Source: Cyclobacteriaceae bacterium
GTDB lineage: Bacteria > Bacteroidota > Bacteroidia > Cytophagales > Cyclobacteriaceae
Direction: 5' to 3'
NCBI GenBank assembly: GCA_019694875.1
Contig: JAIBBC010000003.1
Span: 860,469-924,468 of the forward strand
DNA: 64,000 nucleotides
Within the stretch, counting starts at the first letter, position 1, and the number at the start of each line of letters is the position of its first letter. The position numbers and the translations under genes are program-made. Below are positions 1 to 7,767 of the stretch, one piece after another. The notes under the pieces are model-generated. The model was not told the origin of the DNA, did no database searches, and was given only the letters and a program-made list of their open reading frames with translations.

Positions 1-19
1 TAGCTACTTTTCCGGACAC

Positions 20-1033
20 ATGGATTCAATAACACACATTGCGCTGGGCGCGGTTATCGGAGAGGTTGTGGCCGGAAAGAAACTGGGCCGGAAAGCCCTG
101 ATCATTGGCGCGGCTGCCCAAAGCCTTCCGGACATTGATTTTGTGCTTGGCTTTTTTCACACTCCGGTAGAAGACTTACTTGTTCATCGAGGCATCACAC
201 ATTCGTTCCTGTTTAACATTTTAGTCACCCTCGGGCTGGCGTATGCGCTTAACCGCTGGCTGCGTAATGAAAATCCGCTTACTCTGCGGCATTGGATAAT
301 TTTCCTGGGAATTGAATTGCTGATGCACCTCACGCTCGACTCCCTGAATTCGTATGGCACCGGCTTGTTTGAACCTTTCAGCAACATCCGAATTTCATTT
401 AATGTAATTTTTGTAGCCGATCCTTTTTTCACGATCTGGTCGCTCATCGCGATGGTGGCGCTGTTCTTCCGAAGATTAAAAGAACCCGCACGCATGCGGC
501 TTGCCGGTATTACGCTTGTTGTCAGCGCTGCATATATGGCTGTGTGTTTAATAAATAAATCCATCATTGACAGCCGGGCACGGGATACTTTCGCGAACAA
601 TTCGCTGACGATCAAAAACTATTTTACATCCCCCACTCCGCTTAATAACATGCTCTGGTACGTTGTCGCAGAAGTGGATTCTGGTTTTTATATTGGTTAC
701 AGTTCTGTCTTCGACAGTGATCCGAACATTCACCTGGAGTATTACCCGCAGAACAATCACCTGTTAAAAGGAGTGCCGAATCCGGCTGATGTAGCGTTGC
801 TGAAACGATTCTCACAAGGCTATTATACCATCGAAAAGGTTGAAGAAACAATCGTGTTGAATGATTTGCGCTTCGGACAAATTGCGGGTTGGGACACGCC
901 ACGCGCCCGATTTGTATTTTATTTCTTTCTCGAGAAATCCGATATGAATTCATTGGTAGTTCAGCGCGGCAGGTTCACGGGCTGGAATAAGAAAACGTTG
1001 CGTTCGTTCTGGGCAAGAATCAAAGGGAACTAA
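20..1033 (+). CDS. Membrane-bound metal-dependent hydrolase (YdjM/DUF457 type)
   Basis: A complete 337-residue protein. The N-terminal half carries the pattern of the LexA-binding, inner-membrane hydrolase family: His at residue 6 (THIALG), a PDIDF motif near residue 38, and HRGITHS near residue 57, spread over several hydrophobic helices that run to about residue 180. These His and Asp residues are the presumed metal ligands. The C-terminal 150 residues look soluble and have no motif I recognise. The family is widely annotated as a metal-dependent hydrolase but its substrate is unknown. It lies alone on the plus strand and converges on the phospholipase D gene, with about 90 bases between them. 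Confidence 0.8.
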   Translation: MDSITHIALGAVIGEVVAGKKLGRKALIIGAAAQSLPDIDFVLGFFHTPVEDLLVHRGITHSFLFNILVTLGLAYALNRWLRNENPLTLRHWIIFLGIELLMHLTLDSLNSYGTGLFEPFSNIRISFNVIFVADPFFTIWSLIAMVALFFRRLKEPARMRLAGITLVVSAAYMAVCLINKSIIDSRARDTFANNSLTIKNYFTSPTPLNNMLWYVVAEVDSGFYIGYSSVFDSDPNIHLEYYPQNNHLLKGVPNPADVALLKRFSQGYYTIEKVEETIVLNDLRFGQIAGWDTPRARFVFYFFLEKSDMNSLVVQRGRFTGWNKKTLRSFWARIKGN

Positions 1034-1122
1034 TTCGTGATTTAAGGTTTCAAGGTTATGGGTGAGACGGACTCCTGTATCAAGCTTTAAATTTTTGAAC
1101 GTTGAACCTTAACCTGGAAAAT

Positions 1123-2310
1123 TTATTCAGGGTGACGGATACGAAGTGTAAATAAGAACAACATAAACCGGAAGAAACTATACGCAAGCGCCTGACCGAT
1201 TTTATTAAAAAAGTGCGCGCGTTTCTTAAACACTTCCGGAGTTATCTGAACACAATCATCGCGGATAATTTGCCTAAGCTTTTTCTCAATTTCACCGGCA
1301 AGGTTCTGATCGATCACTTCGAGGTTTAGTTCGATGCTTGCATATGCGCTCAGGTTGTTCACATTGTAGGAGCCCACGGTTGCCGACTTGCCATCGATAG
1401 AGGCTATCTTTCCATGGAGCACATTCTTCCGGTACTCCCAGATTTCAATCTTATTTTCAAACAGCCAGTGATACATATATCGTTCGGCATACTTGGCAAT
1501 CGGGATGTCTGAATTTTCGGTGAGAATCATCTGCACCTTCGCGCCCCGCCTGGCGGCCGCTTTCAGGCTTCGTTTAAATTCGTAGCCCGGCATAAAATAA
1601 GGAGTCATGATCACAACCGATTCACGCGCCTCCTTCAGCATTTTCAAATACATACGTGTGATCTCCTGTCGTCTGCCCACCCAGTCGTTAACGCGCACTC
1701 CGATTTCGCATTGATCTGCTTTCAGCGGGTTCGGTTCTCTGTCTTTCGGAACGCGAAGTTTCATCCTCCTCCTGCAAACGTCTTCGAGTTGGCGGGACAC
1801 GGAACCCTGACAATACAATCCCCAGTCGAGCCAGGCCGCAGCTTCGGGCGTATCATTGTACCGGTCGCTGATGTTCAATCCGCTTACGAGGCTGTGAAAA
1901 CTATCGACTACCACTACTTTGTGATGTAGCCTTCTGCCGAGGTAGAATTTGTCGCTTTTAAAAAATGGTTGAAACCACCGGAAGTGAATGCCGGCATCTT
2001 TCCAGCGGTTAATGAAATTGCGCGAAAGTTTTTGTGATCCATACGCATCCAGTAAAATATGGACTTTCACCCCGCGATGTGCAGCAGCGAGTAGTGCTTT
2101 TCCTATCGACTTGCCGGTTTGATCCGGATCGAAAATATAGAACTGGAGATGAATGAGTTCTTTCGCTTCATCGATCAGCTTTTGAAGCAATTCAAAATAC
2201 TCAGCGCCTCCTTTTATAAGCTTGGCCTGGTTTGAGGTGGTATTCTGCGTCCGGTTGCGTTTCCTGCTAAGCACGTGAAAAGATAAATGAAAGTAGCCGT
2301 AAACTGCCAC
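1123..2310 (-). CDS. Phospholipase D / cardiolipin synthase-like protein
   Basis: About 395 residues with two HxKxxxxD (HKD) phospholipase D motifs: HHKVVVVD near residue 129 and HGKIASID near residue 300. Each is followed by the usual S/G-x-N stretch (SGLNISDR; GSYNVNNLS). The order and the opening pattern (LIKGGAEYFELLQKLIDEAKELIH) match bacterial cardiolipin synthases, which transfer phosphatidyl groups between phosphatidylglycerol molecules at the inner membrane. The two N-terminal membrane helices of full-length ClsA are missing, so it resembles the shorter ClsB-like form. The start is uncertain: the longest frame begins with GTG at 2310, and a second GTG near 2273 is also possible. It is divergent from the lipocalin-like gene. 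Confidence 0.8.
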   Translation of the reverse strand: MAVYGYFHLSFHVLSRKRNRTQNTTSNQAKLIKGGAEYFELLQKLIDEAKELIHLQFYIFDPDQTGKSIGKALLAAAHRGVKVHILLDAYGSQKLSRNFINRWKDAGIHFRWFQPFFKSDKFYLGRRLHHKVVVVDSFHSLVSGLNISDRYNDTPEAAAWLDWGLYCQGSVSRQLEDVCRRRMKLRVPKDREPNPLKADQCEIGVRVNDWVGRRQEITRMYLKMLKEARESVVIMTPYFMPGYEFKRSLKAAARRGAKVQMILTENSDIPIAKYAERYMYHWLFENKIEIWEYRKNVLHGKIASIDGKSATVGSYNVNNLSAYASIELNLEVIDQNLAGEIEKKLRQIIRDDCVQITPEVFKKRAHFFNKIGQALAYSFFRFMLFLFTLRIRHPE

Positions 2311-2347
2311 GGCCGGAGATTAACATTTTAGCTGAAGACACAGCATT

Positions 2348-2365
2348 TGGGGAAAGTTCTCCACC
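2348..2365. promoter_or_regulatory. Candidate activator-binding palindrome upstream of lipocalin-like gene
   Basis: TGGGGAA-AGTT-CTCCACC, an imperfect 7+4+7 inverted repeat. It sits about 40 bases upstream of the -24 element at 2405 and resembles the better palindromes at 15103, 18241, 22090 and 35254. Its role as an enhancer site is inferred from position and similarity. Confidence 0.4.
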
Positions 2366-2404
2366 GTTTACATCGCTTCGTCCGCAGAAAAGGCTTTTCG
2401 GCAG

Positions 2405-2420
2405 TGGCACGGTGTTTTCA
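2405..2420 (+). promoter_or_regulatory. Candidate sigma-54 promoter (-24/-12)
   Basis: TGGCACGGTGTTTTCA matches the sigma-54 -24 box perfectly (TGGCACG). Spacing to the -12 box is correct, but that box reads TTTCA instead of TTGCA. It ends 24 bases before the ATG at 2445. The same variant recurs before other stress genes in the window. Confidence 0.6.
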
Positions 2421-2444
2421 ATTATTCTCCAAAAAAACTTTTGT

Positions 2445-2816
2445 ATGAAACGACTACTGATAACTGCTGTATTACTGGCGAGCCTACAGGGCGCGTTTGC
2501 GCAGAATTTGCTCGACTCGCTAAAAGGACACTGGACGATTACCAAAATAACTCCCAACGCGAAAAATGTAAAGCCAGGATCGCTGTATTTCAGCGATGAC
2601 GGGAAGTTCGTTAGCGTTGGTGAGCCGGTTGGATCACTGCATGCATTGTTCCGCACAAATGAAACTACATCCACTGTGTTGATTGAAAATGCCGACAAAT
2701 CGGTTGAAGAATGGAAGGCAGCCATTAAAAATGGTGTACTTACCATGACGAGCACCAATCCACAGAGAAAGAAAGAACCGGGGGTAACAATCATGGCTGT
2801 CCGAAAGCGACAATAA
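2445..2816 (+). CDS. Secreted lipocalin-like hypothetical protein
   Basis: A 123-residue protein that starts with a clear signal peptide (MKRLLITAVLLASLQGAFA, cleavage before Q). The mature part has short beta-type segments (HWTITKITPN, LYFSDDGKFVSVGE, TVLIENADKSVEEWKAAI, VLTMTSTN) typical of small lipocalin-like or DUF4488-like Bacteroidota proteins, but no diagnostic motif. I chose ATG 2445 over an in-frame upstream start at 2412 because the signal peptide begins there and 2412 falls inside the candidate promoter. It is likely exported to the periplasm. It is followed directly by a strong terminator. Confidence 0.7.
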   Translation: MKRLLITAVLLASLQGAFAQNLLDSLKGHWTITKITPNAKNVKPGSLYFSDDGKFVSVGEPVGSLHALFRTNETTSTVLIENADKSVEEWKAAIKNGVLTMTSTNPQRKKEPGVTIMAVRKRQ

Positions 2817-2833
2817 AATTAAACTCAATAAGA

Positions 2834-2859
2834 GAAGGCTAACCGGCCTTCTTTTTTTT
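2834..2859 (+). terminator. Rho-independent terminator
   Basis: Stem GAAGGC / GCCTTC with a six-base loop, followed by eight T. It ends the lipocalin-like gene. The hairpin lies over the last codons and stop of the convergent minus-strand gene at 2839. Confidence 0.8.
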
Positions 2860-3300
2860 GCCGATCTCTTCGGCTTCATCAATCGAATGAGAGCTGTACA
2901 GATCGTTTTGTTTTAACGCGATCTTCGAAAGTTTCACATAAAACTTCTTCAATACTTCCAGTTCTTCCTCGGTCAGGTCTTCAACATCAATAAGACGGTT
3001 GCTGGCATGTTTCTGCGAAGCAATCAATTCATTCAACTTGAGGTGAATAGCTACCGTATCCTTGTTCTGCGACTGCTGAATCACAAAAACCATGAGAAAT
3101 GTGATAATCGTAGTGCCTGTATTGATAAAAAGTTGCCACGTATTGGAGTAATCGAAGATGGGACCGACCAGCGCCCAGATAATTACGATACTCATGGCTA
3201 TAATTGAGGTTATAGGCCGGCCTGCAGCTTTTGTTACTGCATTTGATATCCGGTTAAACACCCTTCCCATGGGAGAGCATTCTACTGTCTTTACGGCCAT
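2839..3300 (-). CDS. Low-affinity iron permease-family small membrane protein
   Basis: 153 residues. Two hydrophobic helices (about 33-52 and 60-78; IIAMSIVIIWALVGPIFDY and FINTGTTIITFLMVFVIQQ) are followed by the conserved QSQNKDTVAIHLKLNELI segment, the hallmark of the low-affinity iron permease family (PF04120). Despite that name the bacterial members are poorly characterised, so iron transport should not be assumed. The C-terminus is a charged soluble tail ending in a Lys run. It follows the topoisomerase gene with a five-base gap, so the two are almost certainly cotranscribed. Confidence 0.8.
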   Translation of the reverse strand: MAVKTVECSPMGRVFNRISNAVTKAAGRPITSIIAMSIVIIWALVGPIFDYSNTWQLFINTGTTIITFLMVFVIQQSQNKDTVAIHLKLNELIASQKHASNRLIDVEDLTEEELEVLKKFYVKLSKIALKQNDLYSSHSIDEAEEIGKKKKAG

Positions 3301-3305
3301 AGGTT

Positions 3306-4391
3306 TTATCCAAGTTTTTTGAGAATTCTCATCAACACTCTTTCTTCACACGTGAGTTCAATAGAATCTTCCGTATCGGTTGTTTCTTCAAGCTCTTTCA
3401 GATACCGGGTTAAGCTCTGCTCTTCATAAAGCTTAACAATTCCCGGGTGAACATAATATTTACGACAAACGGTACGCGTATTCCCAAGTTTCAAGCTGAC
3501 CTCGTCAATGGCACTTACAATATTTTTTTTGATCTGTGCTTCGTTGTCGCAGAGACCCAGGTTTTTAAAGCAGGAAAGAATGGTTAGCGATCCGGCCCAC
3601 GTTCTGAAATCTTTTGCAGTAAAATCGTTGCCGGTAGCTTCTTTGATGTAATTGTTCACCATACCGGAATCAACCGTGCAGCGAACGCCATTTTCATTCA
3701 TGTATTGGAACAACTCTTTCCCAGGAATGTCGCGGCAGGCCTTCACAATTTTTGCGAGCCTTTTGTTTTTTAAGGTGATGGAGTGATGAATTCCCTTTTT
3801 TCCTTTAAAGGAAAATGCAATCGTTCCTCCGTTGATTTTTACGTGACCATCCTTCAGGGTAGTGAGGCCATAAGATCCATACAGCTTTTCATATTCGCTG
3901 TTTCCAACCCGGATGAATGTTTTTTCCATCAGGCTGACAATCGTGGCCAGAACTTTATCTTTTGTAAGGGTAGCGGAAGCCAGATCGTTTTCAGTTTTTT
4001 TCCGCAACGCAGGCAGGCATTTTCCAAACTCCAGCAGCCGATGAAATTTGGTTTGGTTTCTTACTTCGTTCCATTGAGGATGATACTTGTACTGTTTCCG
4101 GTTGCGGAGATCAAATCCGGTTGCCTGGATATGTCCATCTTCCTTGTCGGAAATCCAAACGTTTGTCCACGCTGGCGGAATCACCAGTTTTTTTATACGA
4201 GTGAGGATGTCTTTGTCTTTGATTATTTCACCGCCGCTGAAGCGATACGAAAAGCCGGTTCCTTTTTTTATCCGGACAATTCCAGGTGCAGAATCGGATA
4301 CGTACTGCAGGCTGGCAACTTTAGCCGTGAATTTATAATCCCTATGCAGGCGGGTTGATACTACCCGTGAAACGTTGGCCACTGCTACCAT
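3306..4391 (-). CDS. DNA topoisomerase IB (poxvirus-like)
   Basis: A 361-residue type IB topoisomerase that relaxes supercoils through a 3'-phosphotyrosyl intermediate. The N-terminal domain has the family signature IPPAWTNVWIS (about 71-81) and GHIQATGFDLRNRKQYKYH (about 86-104). The catalytic domain has FIRVGN (about 160), TAKDFRTWAGS (about 258-268) and the active-site segment RKYYVHP, with the nucleophile Tyr at 312 or 313. The length fits bacterial TopIB. It sits in a four-gene minus-strand set (4944 to 2839) with gaps of 5 to 11 bases, downstream of a candidate sigma-54 promoter. This suggests a stress-linked role. Confidence 0.93.
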   Translation of the reverse strand: MVAVANVSRVVSTRLHRDYKFTAKVASLQYVSDSAPGIVRIKKGTGFSYRFSGGEIIKDKDILTRIKKLVIPPAWTNVWISDKEDGHIQATGFDLRNRKQYKYHPQWNEVRNQTKFHRLLEFGKCLPALRKKTENDLASATLTKDKVLATIVSLMEKTFIRVGNSEYEKLYGSYGLTTLKDGHVKINGGTIAFSFKGKKGIHHSITLKNKRLAKIVKACRDIPGKELFQYMNENGVRCTVDSGMVNNYIKEATGNDFTAKDFRTWAGSLTILSCFKNLGLCDNEAQIKKNIVSAIDEVSLKLGNTRTVCRKYYVHPGIVKLYEEQSLTRYLKELEETTDTEDSIELTCEERVLMRILKKLG

Positions 4392-4402
4392 AGTGCAAAG
4401 CG

Positions 4403-4582
4403 TTAGGCCCGAAACTGGAAACCCAGCAAGCCGATGGCTAATAAGATCATATAAAGCGAGCGGATAATGAGGAGCCAGTCGTTATTCACATATCCATACC
4501 CCATATTGGTAAAGCTCAACCAAATCGGTTCAGTTTTAACCTTCCTCAACTCCGACATCCTGCTCCTCAAAAACCGGCTCAT
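4403..4582 (-). CDS. Small membrane protein (59 residues)
   Basis: A short frame starting MSRFLRSRMSELRKVKTE and ending GLLGFQFRA. It has a basic N-terminus and one C-terminal hydrophobic helix (WLLIIRSLYMILLAIGLLGF, about 36-55). It starts 12 bases after the stop of the 116-residue gene and ends 11 bases before the topoisomerase start, which is the packing expected of a translated operon member. I recognise no family. Start choice is fairly safe because the gap upstream is so small. It is easily missed by length cut-offs. Confidence 0.6.
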   Translation of the reverse strand: MSRFLRSRMSELRKVKTEPIWLSFTNMGYGYVNNDWLLIIRSLYMILLAIGLLGFQFRA

Positions 4583-4593
4583 AACTTTAAAAC

Positions 4594-4944
4594 TTAAGCT
4601 TGTGTCTTATCTTTCTTCTGAATCTCTTCAACTGATTTGATGAATTCCGAAATCTTGTTATCGGAATACATTCCGTACGAATCCACCAATGTTCCTTTTC
4701 GGCCATCCGATGTTTCAACCAAATACAGGATCGAATTATCGTTCGGATCTGAATAACCTTCAAACCGGTAGAAGTTGTTTATCTTCACATCAGAAGGTCC
4801 ATAAAACTTCTGATCGGCAGTTGAAGCTCCCGTCATTCCCTTGCCTTCAACTTTAAAGGTTTCTGTATACCCGTCAAGCACCGCATTGTTCATGCATGAC
4901 GTAAGCGTTGACATGGTTTCCGGGGTATTTGTTATTGTTTTCAT
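4594..4944 (-). CDS. Hypothetical stress-operon protein (116 residues)
   Basis: A soluble protein beginning MKTITNTPETMSTLTSCMNN. The middle (FKVEGKGMTGASTADQKFYGPSDVKINNFYRFEG) and end (LYLVETSDGRKGTLVDSYGMYSDN) look like a small alpha/beta fold, but I recognise no family. I chose ATG 4944 over a start at 4986. The upstream 14 residues are unlike the rest, and 4944 lies 25 bases after a candidate -24/-12 promoter. It heads the operon containing the small membrane protein, topoisomerase IB and the iron permease-like gene. Confidence 0.65.
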   Translation of the reverse strand: MKTITNTPETMSTLTSCMNNAVLDGYTETFKVEGKGMTGASTADQKFYGPSDVKINNFYRFEGYSDPNDNSILYLVETSDGRKGTLVDSYGMYSDNKISEFIKSVEEIQKKDKTQA

Positions 4945-4969
4945 AACCTTCGTTTTTTGAACCAGATAT

Positions 4970-4985
4970 AGAAAATCTTCTGCCA
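4970..4985 (-). promoter_or_regulatory. Candidate sigma-54 promoter (-24/-12)
   Basis: Read on the minus strand: TGGCAGAAGATTTTCT. The -24 box is near-perfect (TGGCAG), spacing is correct, and the -12 box is TTTCT. It ends 25 bases before the ATG at 4944. Confidence 0.5.
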
Positions 4986-5023
4986 CAAAAAAGTTGCTAA
5001 AACAGCTTGTTTTGAGGGTTTAT

Positions 5024-5041
5024 TGGGGAATATTATTCCCA
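5024..5041. promoter_or_regulatory. Candidate activator-binding palindrome
   Basis: TGGGGAATATTATTCCCA contains a perfect odd palindrome GGGAATA-T-TATTCCC. It lies about 40 bases upstream of the -24 element at 4985. One half (TGGGGAA) matches the other palindromes in the window and the other half is shifted by one base. Confidence 0.35.
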
Positions 5042-5061
5042 AGGCTGTAGATACCGGAAAT

Positions 5062-5089
5062 AAAAAAAGCTACCGGCTCAGGATAGCTT
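5062..5089 (-). terminator. Rho-independent terminator of the YciF-like gene
   Basis: On the minus strand: stem AAGCTA / TAGCTT with a GC-rich loop, followed by a run of T. It lies just downstream of the stop at 5114. Confidence 0.7.
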
Positions 5090-5113
5090 TTGTTTGGTTG
5101 AGATCGTGTGTTC

Positions 5114-5695
5114 TTAGTCTTCTCCCTCGCTTGCCCACTTATTAATCTTATCTGCAATACGTGTCAGCTTCTCGTCTGTTTCAGCTTCCTCGTCTTTGGT
5201 GGCTTCAAGCAATTCAGCACACTGAACGCGTCCAAGTACGGTAGCGATCGTGCGCAACGATCCATACGTTGAAATTTCATAATGTTCTGCTTTTTGCGCA
5301 GCCGCAATCAAGGCAGCATCACGTGCATGCCCTGCATCGTGTTCGCTGATCGCCTCCTGACCTTCCTCTACCAATCCCTGCATGGCCGGGCATTTCTTTC
5401 CCTGCGGTTTCATTTCCAGTAATGCAAAACACTGCTCCAAACGTGAAATCTGAGCGAGTGTTTCCTTGTGATGCGTTTCGAATGCATTCTGCAACTCTTC
5501 ATTATAAGAAGCTTTAGCAAGTTTGGGCAGTGCCTTCGCCAGATGATTTTCAGCCCAGTAGATATCTTTCAGCATATCTTCAAAGATATCTTCCAATGAT
5601 TCCTTGGAGGACTTAACAGTTTTTGCAGGTCTTCTGGTTTTCACTGCGATTTTCTTAGCAGTCTTCTTCGTATTTGTTCGGGTATTCGTTTTCAT
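5114..5695 (-). CDS. YciF/DUF892 ferritin-like stress protein
   Basis: 193 residues. A Lys/Arg/Thr-rich tail (about 1-33) precedes a DUF892 four-helix ferritin-like domain: LEDIFEDMLKDIYWAENHLAKALPKLAKAS, then ETHHKETLAQISRLEQCFALL, then HAGHARDAALIAAAQKAEHYEISTYGSL, then LLEATKDEEAETDEKLTRIAD. The spaced Glu and His residues are the expected di-metal ligands. YciF relatives are induced by osmotic and general stress; their chemistry is unclear. The basic tail could bind nucleic acid (inference). I chose ATG 5695 because it starts the regular Lys-rich tail and sits 25 bases after a possible -24/-12 promoter. Confidence 0.88.
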   Translation of the reverse strand: MKTNTRTNTKKTAKKIAVKTRRPAKTVKSSKESLEDIFEDMLKDIYWAENHLAKALPKLAKASYNEELQNAFETHHKETLAQISRLEQCFALLEMKPQGKKCPAMQGLVEEGQEAISEHDAGHARDAALIAAAQKAEHYEISTYGSLRTIATVLGRVQCAELLEATKDEEAETDEKLTRIADKINKWASEGED

Positions 5696-5720
5696 AGGTG
5701 TGTTGTTTTTGAACCCAGTG

Positions 5721-5736
5721 AACAAATCAGGTACCG
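5721..5736 (-). promoter_or_regulatory. Weak candidate sigma-54 promoter
   Basis: Read on the minus strand: CGGTACCTGATTTGTT. GG and TTG are correctly spaced and the site ends 25 bases before the ATG at 5695, but both boxes are imperfect. A different palindrome lies upstream at 5770-5789. Confidence 0.3.
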
Positions 5737-5769
5737 CATTGAAATACATTGTTTTTGCAAGAATTAATT

Positions 5770-5789
5770 ATTTTCCTGTGTAGGAAAAT
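5770..5789. repeat. Perfect 8+4+8 inverted repeat
   Basis: ATTTTCCT-GTGT-AGGAAAAT, between the YciF-like gene and the FAD oxidoreductase gene. It could be an operator for the YciF-like promoter or part of the end of the oxidoreductase transcript. There is no long T run on either side. Confidence 0.5.
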
Positions 5790-5800
5790 CCCCGTTACAG

Positions 5801-7003
5801 CTAGCGTCTGAAGCGAAAGTACTCAAGGAATTTGTTGGGTCGGCCGGCCAGGGCATCCGAAAGTATTTGCATACCCATTACACTAAAGGTGATTCCGTTA
5901 CCTCCAAACGCAAGAACGAAGTAAGCATTCGGGTAATCCGGGTGCTCACCAATATATGGCAGCGCATCTTTTGTTACACCAAACGTGCCTGCCCAGGCAT
6001 AATCAGGAATCAGTTTAAGCCCACTAAACTTAGTAGTCGCTTTCTTCAGCAGCAGCTCCTGTTTTTTATCGATCAACCGGTCGCGTCTTTCCGGATTTTT
6101 GAATTGTTCATCCTCCCCGCCCACCAGAATCCGGTTATCATCTGTTGCCCGCATGTAGAGGTAAGGATCTTCCGTATCCCAAAAAAGTGTATGTCTTAAA
6201 TGCGAAGGAATTTTAAGCGGTTCGCTGATAAACGTGAATGTGCTGATCAGATCTACCACTTTATCCCTGAGCATGGCCTGACTTTCATATCCTGTAGCAT
6301 ATACAATTTTGCGAGCCTTGATTATGCTACCGCCCGAGACCTTCGCTTCACACGAGTCTTTCAGGTTTTCAACCTTGACCAATTCCGTATGATCGAAGAC
6401 ACGCAACCGGTAATTTTTGATGCTATATTCAATGAGACACCTCACAAGCTGGTATACATCGGTTGCCGCGCCTGTTTCGGATAAAATTGCACCTTCGCCT
6501 GTTGCGTCAAACTTTCGTTTCAGCCGTTCTTTTGTGAGCCAGGTGACTTTCAACCCGATACGTTGGCGCGCTTCAAACTCTGTCAGCAGCCATTCAGCAT
6601 CCTTTTTTGAATGCGCCATGTATACGCTTTGTTTGCGTTCGAAGCCGCAATCAGCTTTGAGAGATTTGATAATGGAGCCAAGTTTTTCGATTGACCTTAC
6701 GCCTTCCAGATACGTATCGATAGCCGCGTTTGCACCAACCTTTTTTATGAGGGCGTACAGGGGTTCATCCAGTTCATACTGGAGTAATGAGGTGCTTGCA
6801 CTGGTACTGCCGAGTGAAATATCGCGCCTGTCGATCAATACTGTACGGTAACCCTCTTTTGAGAATTGGTAAGCAATCAATGCCCCGGTAATACCTCCGC
6901 CCACAACCAGGATATCGCACGTGATATCTTTTTGAAGCGATGGATAAGTGCCAATCAAACCGTTTTTAAGCAGCCAGTAAGGTTCCTTTGAGCGAAGTTT
7001 CAT
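5801..7003 (-). CDS. FAD-dependent oxidoreductase (DAO family)
   Basis: A 400-residue protein with an N-terminal Rossmann FAD-binding motif DILVVGGGITGALIAYQFSK (about 28-47) and an acidic end of the second strand (VLIDRRD). The C-terminal FAD-contacting segment typical of D-amino-acid-oxidase-like (DAO, PF01266) enzymes follows: TKDALPYIGEHPDYPNAYFVLAFGGNGI (about 345-372). The substrate cannot be told from sequence; relatives oxidise amines or amino acids and many are unassigned. No Rieske domain is attached. The start codon lies only eight bases after the terminator that ends the OmpA gene, so expression probably needs read-through or a promoter hidden in the 60-base gap. Confidence 0.85.
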   Translation of the reverse strand: MKLRSKEPYWLLKNGLIGTYPSLQKDITCDILVVGGGITGALIAYQFSKEGYRTVLIDRRDISLGSTSASTSLLQYELDEPLYALIKKVGANAAIDTYLEGVRSIEKLGSIIKSLKADCGFERKQSVYMAHSKKDAEWLLTEFEARQRIGLKVTWLTKERLKRKFDATGEGAILSETGAATDVYQLVRCLIEYSIKNYRLRVFDHTELVKVENLKDSCEAKVSGGSIIKARKIVYATGYESQAMLRDKVVDLISTFTFISEPLKIPSHLRHTLFWDTEDPYLYMRATDDNRILVGGEDEQFKNPERRDRLIDKKQELLLKKATTKFSGLKLIPDYAWAGTFGVTKDALPYIGEHPDYPNAYFVLAFGGNGITFSVMGMQILSDALAGRPNKFLEYFRFRR

Positions 7004-7011
7004 AATGCAGT

Positions 7012-7038
7012 AAAAAAGGCCGTCCGCAGACAGCCTTT
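7012..7038 (-). terminator. Rho-independent terminator after OmpA gene
   Basis: On the minus strand: AAAGGC...GCCTTT stem with an inner GTC/GAC pair and a six-T tail. It ends eight bases before the start codon of the next gene on the same strand, so it may work as an attenuator. Confidence 0.7.
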
Positions 7039-7065
7039 ATTCTTTTAAAATTTTGTGTTTTGAAT

Positions 7066-7764
7066 CTATTCGCCCAGCTGACCTTTTTCAGCCATCTTCT
7101 GCATTTTCTTGTTCGCATAAATGGCCACTTCCACCCTTCTGTTTTTTGCACGTCCGGCTTCAGAGTCGTTGGTTTCAAGCGGTTGTGATTCGCCATAGCC
7201 TTTTGTTTCCATACGGCCCGACTTGATTCCCTTATCGTTCAGATAATCTTTCACCGCATCCGCGCGCTTATCAGACAGACGCATGTTGTATGCATCATCA
7301 CCTGAACTGTCGGTATGTCCTTCAATTAAGATGTTGGTGTCGTCATACTTTTTCAACGTCTTCGCCAGATCATCCAGGTTGGTTTTGGTTGCTGCCTGAA
7401 GTTCATACGAATTCAGGTTAAACTGCAACCCTGAGTTGAAGGTGATCAAAATACCTTCGCCTACACGTTCAACAGTTGCACCTTTCAAATCGCGCTGGAG
7501 CTCTTCAGCCTGCTTATCCATCTGGCGGCCAATTACTGCACCTGCTGCACCTCCTACAGTTGCACCGATGATCGCACCCACCACGGTATTATCCGATTTG
7601 TGGCCGATTAATCCGCCAATGGCAGCACCGGCTCCCGCCCCTATTGCTCCTGCCTTTGTGGTATTAGAAGCTTTACAGCCGAACAGCAATTGAAATGCAA
7701 TAACTGTAAGTAACATCAAACATGCTGTCATCAGCGATACTATTCTGTTTCTCATACGTTTCAT
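7066..7764 (-). CDS. OmpA-family lipoprotein with glycine-zipper domain
   Basis: 232 residues. The N-terminal signal has a Cys near residue 30 (LLFGCKAS), consistent with a lipoprotein. A glycine-zipper segment follows (about 38-82; GAIGAGAGAAIGGLIG and VGAIIGATVGGAAGAVIG), then a helix and an OmpA C-terminal peptidoglycan-binding domain (about 105-218). This has the motifs LIEGHTDSSGDDAYNMRLSDKRADAVKDYL and RAKNRRVEV, with the diaminopimelate-contacting Asp and Arg. The protein would tie the outer membrane to peptidoglycan. It is the last gene of the YtxH-CsbD-lipoprotein-OmpA operon; only three bases separate it from the gene upstream. Confidence 0.9.
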   Translation of the reverse strand: MKRMRNRIVSLMTACLMLLTVIAFQLLFGCKASNTTKAGAIGAGAGAAIGGLIGHKSDNTVVGAIIGATVGGAAGAVIGRQMDKQAEELQRDLKGATVERVGEGILITFNSGLQFNLNSYELQAATKTNLDDLAKTLKKYDDTNILIEGHTDSSGDDAYNMRLSDKRADAVKDYLNDKGIKSGRMETKGYGESQPLETNDSEAGRAKNRRVEVAIYANKKMQKMAEKGQLGE

Positions 7765-7767
7765 GCG

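Noticed and set aside
2290..2320. Sigma-54-like TGGCAGT before the phospholipase D gene
   Set aside because: No -12 box occurs at the right spacing, and the site overlaps the start of the reading frame.
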